Assembly (NCBI RefSeq): GCF_000764305.2
Contig: NW_025939256.1
Coordinates: 64,223 to 128,222, forward strand
From: Hyalella azteca
Lineage: Eukaryota > Arthropoda > Malacostraca > Amphipoda > Hyalellidae
DNA length: 64,000 bases
Direction: 5' to 3'
This document shows, one piece after another, positions 35,001 through 47,000 of this stretch (positions are counted from its first letter, which is position 1; each line of letters opens with the position of its first letter). Position numbers and translations under genes: made by a program. Under the pieces are notes generated by a model. It saw only the letters and a program-made list of their open reading frames with translations. It did no database searches and had not been told where the DNA came from.

Positions 35001-38000
35001 CAAAAATGCCTCAACGACTATCGCACCTGAGCCGCAACCTGTACCGCACACAAAATACATATACTAAACCAACTCAATTCACAGCGACAAAAAAAAAACA
35101 CCAAAAAATAGAAAAATAAATATGACACAACAAACAAATATTTCTCCCTATATTTGACGTTGACTGACTAGACGCAACTGAAACTGACAGCTTTCATACT
35201 CGATGTCTCGAAGCCCGCATACCCCTCCCGCCTGGAGGCGTATGGTAGCATCGTATTGAAATCACTGAAAGTAAACTACGACATTGACGCGGCTTTTATG
35301 ATAGAGACTTCGCTTAAATATTTTAACCAACTTGAGGTCACGACCCCAGGCACAGACTTTAACTCTAGGACCGTATTAATTGACAATGACAACCTCAGAC
35401 GATCATCACTAAATATATCTCAACAGCCAGCAGACAACAACAACCGTAAGAACGACTCATAATGAAGACCGTTACCCTATAAAAAGGAAAATCATTGAAT
35501 GATAGTAACAGGAATCAACAGAACCCGGACTCGACGAACCATACCCCATCAAACTATTTTGTAGCTCTGAAAACCCCTTTTGAAATCCCTCTGGAGTCAC
35601 ATAACGTTTATCTTGCAGACGAACAGAGAAAGAAGGAATACAGAACGAAGCTTTCGATGAAGGACGCAGACTCTTCAAGAGTACTCGACTATCTGAAACG
35701 TGACAGACTGAAGATGCACCATCTATTAATAAACTGCATCCCTCAGTCCTCATGAAAGATACTACAACACAACATCCGCCACTGGACCAATAACGGATCC
35801 ACTCTTGCGAACATCTACAACCATATTGGCACCGCCAGATTCATTAATGACCACTCTATCACGGATGACAACACTACACTTAGAATATTCAACTACAATG
35901 TACTTCCGAACAGCTGCAATAATGACAACACACAAAACTCCGGTGCTGCTATAGCCACTAGGAGTCTCATAAATCATAAACTTCAAAAAAATATGTACAA
36001 ACGTACCCACTACGTACAGACTACATCATCTGTACATACTTTCACAGACTCTTTAACAGGCCCCATCTCGTTTACCTACTCGCAAACATAAACGCAAGAA
36101 CACACAACAATAGGAAACAGCTCTCCCAACAATATATAAGGACGATTACACACAGTAATAACCCGCACAAATGTACCCCCATTGGCCGAAACTTTCCAAC
36201 TCCCATCACCCACAGCAGGACGTCATCTCCAGTCATAAGCCACATCAAGTCATTCATAAGCAACAGAAGGCATTCCACAACACTCTCATATAACCAGGAT
36301 CCATTCCACAACCTTCAGACCACATTTCAATAATAGTACTCACATTCAGACCCCAACCACAAGACCTTACATTAAAAAACGACACATGCTTAGACAACTG
36401 GGCCTCAATCCCATCATAAGACCCTGCATCATTCCAGGCCTCATGCCCCTTCGCGAACATTACTTATGCTAGCGCAACATCACGCCAATCTTCAATGCAT
36501 CCATCACTGGCACTTAACAGACCACTCATCACCTCCATGGCAAAAACTACACATAGCACTCAGTCTCCTCCAAATACAGACATGGTAGGACCTCATTAGC
36601 ATTTTAGAAACACAAACCGCGCTCACACAAAAATTCTGGTCGTCCCTAAAGCGCATGCTAAGATCCGACAAGAAGACAAAGCGTCCCATATCTCTAACAC
36701 AAAAATATCCAAAGCGACAAACCAGAAAAAAAATCATCTTCCACCAACATTGGCCGGACATACGGTATTCACTCAGAACGACGCAAAGAACGAAGATTTT
36801 GACATCGATCACATCTGCACCGTAAAAGACACCGAAGAAACAACATACATCTCATTCACCCATGCAATCATGGCGACCTTACCCGACTCCACCTTGTATA
36901 CTTTCCACCCATAACCATGAAATGGAAAACTACGGCGCACACTGAAAATATTTCTACAGAAAGCACCGGGCTTCACAAGAATCAAAACCCTTCAAGTCAA
37001 AAAATCTGTTCAAAATAATGATCCACTACCCGCTGTACATATTCAATCTCTCCATCTCCGTTGGTTATTTCCCAGATTCACAATAATGATGATGTTCCAC
37101 GCAAAACCCGCCACATCTCATCACCAAGTACGAAACTACAACTTGATTTCACTAAGACATCCACGGGAAGTTCTTAGATAAAATACTAAACAATAGATTA
37201 CATGAGCACCTCAGCATGGGCACCTCAGAGGGTTTACTTTGTCTTATTTTCAGACTCCGTGAAAACTCCGTACAACCCTGGACTGATGCCGCAAAAGCTG
37301 ACTTGCTGCAATACAATAAAAGCCGGACATTGCGTCGAGATTGCGTCGAGAAGTGATCCTCCTGTCGATAGACTCCTGCGTCTCGAAATAATTTTCTCGA
37401 AATGAACCGGGACAGACGAAACGAGACGAGAAAATTCCGGGAAAAAAATAACGGGACAGAGGGTAAAATTTGTCCCGGAATAAACGTATGAACCGAGACA
37501 AGAACCTATTTTAACCGGGATGTCTCGTCTCGTCTCGGTATCGTCCCGGAATTCCTACGGAGGGCTGAAAATTGTCCCGGTTTTTATTGCGAACCGGGAC
37601 AGAGCCTGTTGTCTCGTCTCGTCTCGTCTCGGAATAAATAAAATGCCAAACGCAGGAGTCTACCTGTCGATACCGAAAACTTCGCGTACTGCGAGGCCAA
37701 GACTCGGTGCGAGGCCCTCGGCTTGCAGCTGGCGTCCTACGAGTTGCAGACCACCTCCGAAATTGTGGAATACTTGGCGGGAAATTATAAGCGTGAGTGG
37801 TGATCTACCTAATAGGTCTTGGGCCGTTCAATGTGTATAGTTTGAAATTCTTAAATCTGTCAGCCAATCACTGAAGGTTTTCAAGCTTAACCCACCTAAC
37901 ACAGACGAATAGACGCTAGGCAGGGTGGCATAGTGGTAACAGTTCAGAGTACCAAGATTGGCGCAGAGAGGCGCGGGTTCGATCCCAGCTCTGTGCGTCA

Positions 38001-41000
38001 GTTTCTGGTCAGAATCTGCAAGGAGGCCGGGCGGTTAAGCACAGCAGAATTGTAGCAGTGAGCTGCGAGTTCGAGACCGCAAAATGCTGTGAATGTTCTG
38101 CGATGTTGAGAACCGGCGACAGGCCTACGGCCTACTAAACGCTGAAACCGCTATATAATAATCGGCCACTTCGTGTACTTAGAACGCTAAGAGTACTTTG
38201 GCGAGATTCATAAGTACGGCCCTTGTACTGCAAAGCTGAACTCAATTCTTGTGCTGATTGATTTTGCACTTTATGTGAAAAATCGAGCACTTGTTACACG
38301 GATTGTCACCGACAACATGATTGAGCGAGCTTTTTGGGCGGAGAGTAGAACCCTGATATTAGTTCATTTATCCATTCACCGACTTGACATTGAACAATCA
38401 ACTCTTAAATAAAAATGTCGTATAGGGTCTTATTTAGATCGATGAGTTCAAAGGTACGATTGTTATAGATCTTCACTTTCAATAATGAAAGATAGGATTG
38501 CAGGGTGGCAGCAACACAACTATTTCACGAGATCGAATGTAGGTGCGAGTTAAGCTCTTTTACAGACCGGCGTACATTTGTCTCAACTACAAAGTTTTCG
38601 AGTCTGTATAAATAGTTGTTTAAGTGTGAGTTACATATTGGGAATATAAATAGCCTCAGAAATCAGCGCTCTATTGCAGTCAGTTTCATGGCACAGAATA
38701 ATTATTGTTGAATTTAGAAAAATTTCATCCCGTGTTAGATCGATCCTTGTCATGTGTTCGATTCTTTAACACGTTGACTCCGAAGTGGTACATATGCGTA
38801 TCACGAGGTTTATTTCTGCAGGACGTAGTGGTACGTTCATGGTTCCCAGATGGCCTAAAAGCGGTCAAGTCTATATTTATAGATACCAGCGTAAAAATTC
38901 ACTCTTTTTTGCAGTTTTGCACTTATATTTTTAGCAACACTTTTTAACACGTAATTATTTTTGACAACCATTTTTAATACTCAATTATTTCAACAATTTT
39001 TTCAAATAGATTTTACCGTACTATTTCGTATTTATTAACATACTATACATATTATTCCGGTAGTGCACTGCATAGACCAATGAAAATTCAATATAAATCT
39101 TCAATTTTTATATTTCATAATAGTACAAAAAATTGAATAATAGTATAGTGGGGCCTCTGAAAAATAACGGTGTCCTTGTTGGAGACGACAAGGGCATGTG
39201 TGAACTTCTGGGAACTCAATTTGATAAAAGTATTCAGCGAACTCCGATACTCAAGGCAGGAGAACGAAATTGGAGTCATTCAAGAACTTCCAGGGGATCG
39301 GGAGCTGACGAGCATTGAGTTTGAAACGCCTGATCTAGAGAGGAGTATCCAAGAATTATCTACGTATTCGGCTCCCGGGCCGGATGGGGTCCCTGCAGTA
39401 TTACTGAAAAGATGTGTCGGTGCACTAAATGTCCCTCTGACTTTGCTCTGGAAAACATCATTGAGAGAAGGAAATGTCCCAAGTGACCTTAAATTAGGGC
39501 TAATTACCCCTATCTACAAAGGAGGTGCAAGAGACAAACCACAAAATTACAGGCCGGTTACATTAACATCACACGTAATCAAAGTAATTGAGAAGGTTGT
39601 TGCCAGAAGGTTGGTGCAGTACATGGAAGACGCTGATCTTTTCAACAGAAGGCAACACAGTTTTAGATGAAATCGTTCCTGTTTGTCTCAGTTACTGGAG
39701 CATCATCACCAAATCCTGGCCATGCTGGAGGAGGGGGCCGGGGTGGACGTGGTGTATTTAGACTTCGCGAAAGCCTTTGACAAAGTCGACCATGGAGTGC
39801 TCTTCAGAAAATTAAGACTGCTGGGAGTCGGAGGTGAATTGCTGGCATGGATCCACAGCTTCCTAACAGAAAGACTACATGCTGTAGTTGTTGGAGGCTC
39901 GAGATCGAGCGTGGCGAGGGTGAAGAGTGGAGTAACACAGGGAACGGTACTCGGCCCAATCCTCTTCCTCATCCACATCGCCGACATAGATGTGACAGTG
40001 AATCACGCCACTGCATCGTCATTCGCGGACGACACCAGGATATTAATGACCATCACGGACAGGACGGACAGTGAGAGGCCCTAGTGAACAACTGGGCCCT
40101 AGTGAACAACATGCAGTTCAACGGGAGCAAGTTTGAGGTCCTGAGGTACAGAGGAACCGGAAGAGCTTGAATGGACCACCGCTACCTGGCACCTGACAAC
40201 TCAGAAATCGAAGAGAAGCGACTCGTTCGCGATCTGGGAATGTTGATGAACAATCAGGTCAATTTTGGTGATCACATACCGGCAGTAACCGCAAAAGGTA
40301 GACAACAGATGGGGTGGATCTGGCGAACGTTCAGAACGAGAGAAGCGGAACTGATGATCACACTCTTCAGAGCCCTTGTAATACCTATCCTTGAATACTG
40401 CTGCCAGCTCTGGACTCCGTTTACACTAGGCGCAATACGGTAACTGGAAGGAGTCCAACGAACCTTTACTTCCAGGATCAGAGTGATGGAGAATTTTAAC
40501 TTCTGGGAGAAGTTACAGCTACTGAGTCTGTACTCACTGCAGAGGAGACGGGAGAGGTATGTCATTCTGTACACATGGAAAATGATAACCGGTATGATGC
40601 CAAACTTCGAGAGCGAGACCTTCAGGATTCAGACATATCACAACGAGAGAAGGGGGAGACTGTGCAAGATCCCCCCACTACGTAACAGATCCGCGGTCAG
40701 ATTTCAATCCCTGCAGGAAGGATCACTTTCCGTGGCAAGGCCAAGGCTGTTCAACGCCCTACCAAGGGATCTAAGAGAGGGGGAGTTCACCCTGGAGACC
40801 CTCAAGAGACAACTAGACGTGTTTCTGGGCACAATCCCAGATCGACCTCCCCTGCAACACTACCAGCGGCGAGAAGCAAGCAACAGCATCGTGCATCAGG
40901 TGGCCCAAATGAGGGCGGATGAACGATAACCAGAGGCGGCGATCCCTCGTGGCCTGGGACTGCTATGTCCTAAACAAATACTAAGGATTCAAGATGAAGC

Positions 41001-44000
41001 AATTTGAGTCAACGTGTTAAACATGTGTTTTCGGACCTTCTTAAAATTATGCATTGTGAGTTGTTTGAAATTTTTTTTGGAAATACCCATTTTTCGTTAT
41101 CACTTTAGCAATAGGCCGTTGCTACGGCGGAAATAAATTGCGACCAACCAAACGTCTGCGAATGTTGCTGCTGAGCATCTGCCTGTGTCGACCTGTAGGC
41201 CTCAAAACCTGCATAGCGTTCGTGTTTATCGCCACTGTGTGCAGCCTTGTCGCCGATTATCGCTCGGCTGCCTCAACATCCGTTCGTTGAATAACAAAGT
41301 TGACGAGTTTTTTCACATTTTTCGCTCGTACTCACTAGATGTCGTCGTCTTGACCGAGACCTGGCACGACGCTGACTCGGTTTGCTCAGTCTTCGCGCTG
41401 AAGGACTCAAAGTAGTTGAGCGCGCAGCCCCGCATGCAACCCAACACCCTGTCGACGAATTACGGTGGAGTAGCTACCCTCGCCAGCGGGGGCGTGCACC
41501 TTTCCGTTCTTGACATTTGCGCTCGACCCACCAGTTTTGAGCTGCTATGTACTAGGGTCACCTGTGCTTTGTTTACGAGCGTTGCAGTCGCCATCTATCG
41601 CCCGGATCGGTTGCTGTGTCGCTCGATTTTTCGTCGAATTGAGCGATGACTTCACCAGACTTGTGACTTTCCAGGATCATGTCCTTGTCACAGGCGATTT
41701 GAACATTCGACTGGATCGCGTCGAAGACCTTTCGGCTCGTCAGCTGAACGACCTTCTGGCCACCTTTGGCATGGTTTGACACGTAACCTTGCCGACGCAC
41801 GACATGGGTGGACTGCTCGACGTTGTGATCACACGTGCTGACCATCAAAGTCTGCCTGTCGACATCATCTAGATCGCAATATCCAACCGTTTATTACTTC
41901 AGCGGACGGTGTCATGTGTGCGTCCGATGCCAGAGTACAAAACAGTTTCCTATTGTCCGTGGCGCGGTCTCAACGCTGAAGTCTTGCGCTAAAAATAACA
42001 GTAGTCCTGACTAAGAAGGCCTGATTTATGGTCGGCACTATCAGTCAACGACCTCGTGCAACTCTCTTATACTGAGCTGACATATGCACTCGATGACCTC
42101 ATTCCTGCACGCACAGTTCGGGTACCCCTACGAGTCTTCGACCGATGGTTCAACGATGAATGTCGAGCCTCGAAGCGGGGGGTTCGACTGCTCCAGCGGG
42201 CTGTCTACCGTGCGAACAGACGCGGCAATCCTGCTGCTGCCGCTGTTGTGGATTCCAACTGGCGAGATGAGCGGCGCAATTATGTCGACCTTTTTCATTC
42301 TAAACGTCATTTGGCGCCAGAGAATCGACGTGCAACGCAGAGATCCTAAAGCGTTGTGGCGTTCGATAGATATACTTATGGGAAGATGTCATATAGAGGC
42401 TTCGGTTGACGTAAGCGTGGAGGAAGTCCATGCAGTTTTTGAAAACAAAAGTTTTGCTGTGCGAGTGTCGTCGGCCGATGCTCCGCCGGCAGCAATTGCG
42501 CCGTGACTGCGTGCTTCAAGAATTCACTCGCTTCACAGCTGGCGACGTCATCGCTGCAGTGCGCGAGCTGCCTAACAAGCAGCGAACCAGCGATCCGCTG
42601 CAGACGTCGTTACTTGAGGGGAATGTTGTAACCCTAGCACCTTTTTTGGTCGAACTTCTCAACCACTGCTTCACTAACAGTGTTGTTCCGATGAACTCCA
42701 AATCAGCCTACGTTACGCTTCTATTAAAAAAAACAGACCTTGACGCTTCCGATCACAAATCATATCGACCCATCTCCAACATGTCAATTTTGTCGAAACT
42801 CCTGGAACGCGACAGCTGAACAACCACCATCTTCAGAACTCCGGTCTTATGCCTCGCCTCCAGTCTGCATACCGTCATCTCCACTCAACGGAAATCACTG
42901 TGCTGAAGGTGCTTTCAGATTCAGACATTCTGCAAGCAGTAGACCGCGGCGACATGGCGGCACTAGCTTTACTCAACCTGTCGGCCGCGTTTGTCACGGT
43001 CGACCACGCCACTTTATTAACATAACATAGTGATTTCGGCGCTAAAGAGTAGGCCTGATGTGGCCTGTCGCCGAATCTTGGACTTTTCGTGACTTGTTCA
43101 TAGAAGATCTAAAATCTTGTCATTTGACCGGATATTTTCAAGACTGACGGTAGTTTGCAATAGCTACTACAGGGTCAGCCATATTTATAGCAACGGATGT
43201 TTGCTATATAAAAATAAATTAGTTTCTAGGAGACTTTTATTTTATAATGACGCTTAATATCATCTATTAATTCATCTATTTTATATTGCAGAAGTCTAAG
43301 GTGTCTAAATTTATTATTACTTATGGCAGTAGATGGAAATGTAATTGTAACCCTTCATGAAAAGGGCGAGAGTTATTCAGTCATTGCAAAAAAGCTCCAA
43401 ATTCGTCGTGAAACTGTGTGGAAGGTGGTAAAAAAAATTCAAGGAAGCTGGTGAAACATGCAATCGACCTGGTCAAGGAAGGAAACGAAGTGTCCGAACA
43501 AAACAATAGGTCAAAAACACGAGGGAGAAGTTGAGGAGAAACCCTCGTCGCTCAGCTGCAAAATTGGCTGCAGAAGCAGGAGTCAGTCAGACATCAATGC
43601 GTAGAGTCCTTAAAGATGACCTCAAAACCTCCCTTTACAAGATGCAAACAAGGTATGAACTAACAGACCGTCATGAACGAATGAGGCTCGAAAGATGCCT
43701 GCATATTCTGGATCTCATTGAGGATGGCACGCTGCCCAAATTGGTGTTCAGTGACGAGAAAAAATTTGACATTGAACAGAGCGTTAACCGTCAAAATGAC
43801 AGAGTTTGGAGTCGGGATGAATCTGTAGCAACCAGAACAGCAACACGACGTCAAAATCCCATGTTCGTGATGGTTTGGGTCGCGGTAACCGCCACTGGGA
43901 GGTCCCCACTCGTTTTTGTCCCCTCAGGAGTGAAATTGAACAGTCAGCGATACATTTCGGACATTTTGGAAGCTGTGTTTTTACCTTGGGCTCGTAAACA

Positions 44001-47000
44001 CTTCAACGGCTCACCATGGAGTTTTCAACAAGACTCTGCCCCATCGCATGGCTCAAACATGACCCAAAACTAGATTCAGGGTCACATCCCAGCGTTCATT
44101 AGCAAAAATGAAAGGCCCTCAAGAAGCCCTGATTTGAATCCTCCCGACTTTTCTGTGTGGGCTGTTTTAGAGAGTAGGGTCTGCAGAACACCTCATGATT
44201 CTTTGGATAGTTTGAAGTCTAAATTGACACGAGAATGGGCCTTGATCCCTCAAGAAATGCTGCGTGTCTCCTGTGAAGCTTTCCCGCGTAGATTGGAGGC
44301 CGTCATTAAAAATAAGGGTGGTCATATTGAATAAATATGTCTGAGAATTGTTTAGGTAATTCTTGGCTACTAGCTATTCCATTAAAAAACCATGCACCTG
44401 TTTGTTTCATTGAGAAATAACAAAAAAACATGCGTTGCCATAAATATGGCGGACCCTGTAGACTTCTACCGAGTTCGATATGGTGCTAGAGCTAGACATT
44501 TCAAACCTGAACACATATTTTTCCATAGCTTTATCTAGTCTGTTCTTGAACGCGTTCATACTCGGAGCGCCAACGATGTAATCAGGGAGGCTGTTCCACA
44601 TGTCGGTGATTCGAAGCGAGAAGAAATGTTGTCGCGTGAACAAGTTGCAGCGCAGTTTTTTAATTTATAGCCGTGGCCCCTGATGTTGGTTCTTGTTTCA
44701 AATTCTAGTAATTCTTCGGGGACCTTGTATAAACCATGAGTATACTTGTATACCCACGCAGACGTCGATAACTGAGGCTTGGAAGCTTCATTGCGTCGAC
44801 TTGCCGGATCATTCGGCCTGCGCGGCACAGTGCTGCTGTGGTTCGAGTCCTATCTCAGGAATAGATTTCAGTGCGTTCGACGCTGGAACTCTTCTTCTAC
44901 GCCATGAGTAGATAGCAAACCGAGATCATGGTAACAGTTTTCATAAACAGCTTAACAGGGTACGTATCATTAACCCCAATAAATCTTCTTTATTACGTGA
45001 GAATTTATAAACATTAGTTTCTTGAAGTAGTCCAGATTTTTTACAGAGATTGTTATGAATAACAAGGTTTTTACTTTTCTTATTTTTGTAGTAGATGGGA
45101 AGTTTTGTTTTTCAATTATCCGCTGTGCTCTTGATATTATTATGGATGATTGACTGAAGGACTCGTTCATCTATTTTGTGGCCTTTATTCATCTGGTTTT
45201 GGTAGAAGATTGTTGTGACGTTTCCATTAGATATTGCTGCATTGCTGGTTAGATTATTTCTGGAACGATAATTTGATACTTCAGAGTCGACTGGCCTTTG
45301 ATCAAACTTGCATAAAAGAAAAGCTTATGTCAAAGTACACGAATTGGTAATTTTGTGCATGTGTTTTTTTTCTGGGTTGGCTTTGTGGAATTAAATATTA
45401 TTTAATCCCACTCACTTATGCATCGCCTCCACACCATCGTGCACAGAATGCGCATCCTACGATCACCAATACACTTAGTGCATCAATACACATAAAAATG
45501 CCGCAACTGCCACCAAGATCACCGAACACTTACCACCAACTACCCACACAGGAAATAAACCGTCATTAACAAACAAAAACAATACTAGACAAAGTAATGA
45601 AAAAAACACGACAGACATACGGGCAAATAGCCAAACATGCAATTCAACAGACCAACACATCAAAACAGCCTCACTCCGACCAATACAACTTAAATCAACC
45701 TGACTATAATAGTTACAGAAGCTCACATCACCCACCTAATACGACCAGAAAAAATGAAAAATAAGAAACGAAAAGTAAAAGGAATTGCGCCTCTTAAAGT
45801 CAGGACTCAACGAAAAAATATCCGTTCGACTATTTAGGAGTGACAATGACCCCAACCCAATCCACGAAGTCCCTGGTACCTTTCCGAACGAGGAAAAAGA
45901 ACCTTTGACTAGAGGTCTCCGTGAAGGACGTGGACTCCTCCGATATAACAGACTATTTGCAACGCGATAAACTAAATTTCAACAGGCCTACAATCAACGT
46001 CATTCCTCACGACATCTTCTGAACCATTGATAGACTCTCAACCACATCTACTAAACATGTCAAAACAATCTACATCAAAACCATACCCCATAATAATCCC
46101 CCAAATCCAAACTTTTTTAACGACACGTTGTAGTCTCCCTACTAGAAAATCTCTGATCCATTCGAGTATATTACTCTCAATTCCCAAAGACTTCAATTTA
46201 CGCTACAGCCGCTCATGTGGGACACTGCCAAAAGCCTTGACAAAATCAAGGTACTCTGCATCTACTAGCTACCTTTCGTCTAGCAGGCTGGTTCATTCGT
46301 TCAAAGTAGTCAAGAGGTTAGTGGTGCAGCACCGGCAGTAAATCGTTGTTGACAGTCTGATAGGAGATTATTAACAGGTAAATGATCAATCAAATGATCC
46401 TTCACAACAGATTCCATTATCCACACTTGTCAAACTGACTGGGCGATAGGTGCCCGGGCAGCTTTTGTCGCCTCTTTTGAACAAAGGTGTCACTTGGGCT
46501 TCTTTCCAGTCAGCCGGCAAGATCCCTTCGTTCATGATTTTTTTTCAAAAAAATTACATATAAGGGCCGGCTACAATGGTTGCTAACTCTTTAAGTAATC
46601 TGAGGCGGAAGCCACTCGATGTACATGACTTGTTGTGGTTTAGAGCGAATAGGCGTGATTAGAAATATAACGTGTCCTACTTCTACTTTATTTCTACTTT
46701 CCTTTTAGTCGTGATGTAGTGATTGCAACCGTGACTATGCTTTAAGTAGATATAGGCGATTTCGGCGGTAAGTATTTCTCTTTGTTCCGGTTATTTCGAC
46801 CGGTTATTTCGACACCTATGATAATCTCTTCAATCGCCGCGATTAACTTTTCTCTCGATATCCAACTGTCAGGTTTTAGCACGAGTGGTCAATAGGTCGC
46901 GATGGAAGGTTCTCGACACTGGCAGTGCGACTTAACAAGGAGAAAGACACACACATTTATCTCAAACTTCATATACTAAAAAGGGGCACTATATCCTACA

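Larger units (their letters stand above)
43020..44793 (-). pseudogene. CR1-like LINE 3' fragment, inserted in family L and itself hit by a mariner
   Basis: 43020-43170 and 44461-44793 together match, in reverse, the 3' end of the CR1-like LINE: the tail GGCGCTAAAGAGTAGGCCTG, then coding sequence for TDMWNSLP (44407-44643) and upstream ORF2. The element is strongly 5'-truncated. Its left end abuts family L after the LSAAFVTVDHATLL codons, and its right end abuts the continuation. Confidence 0.85.

Noticed and set aside
37370..37662. The exon 6 insertion as a new intron made by a transposon
   Set aside because: GT and AG candidates at and near the ends (donor in CCT|GTCGAT or GC|GTCTCG, acceptors after CGCAG or CAGGAG) all leave a remainder that shifts the frame. 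No combination that I tried restores the lectin frame.
37921..38000. A functional tRNA gene
   Set aside because: A and B boxes are present, but the sequence does not close into a full cloverleaf with an acceptor stem, a second tRNA-like unit follows and the tail is LINE-like. It is better explained as a SINE.
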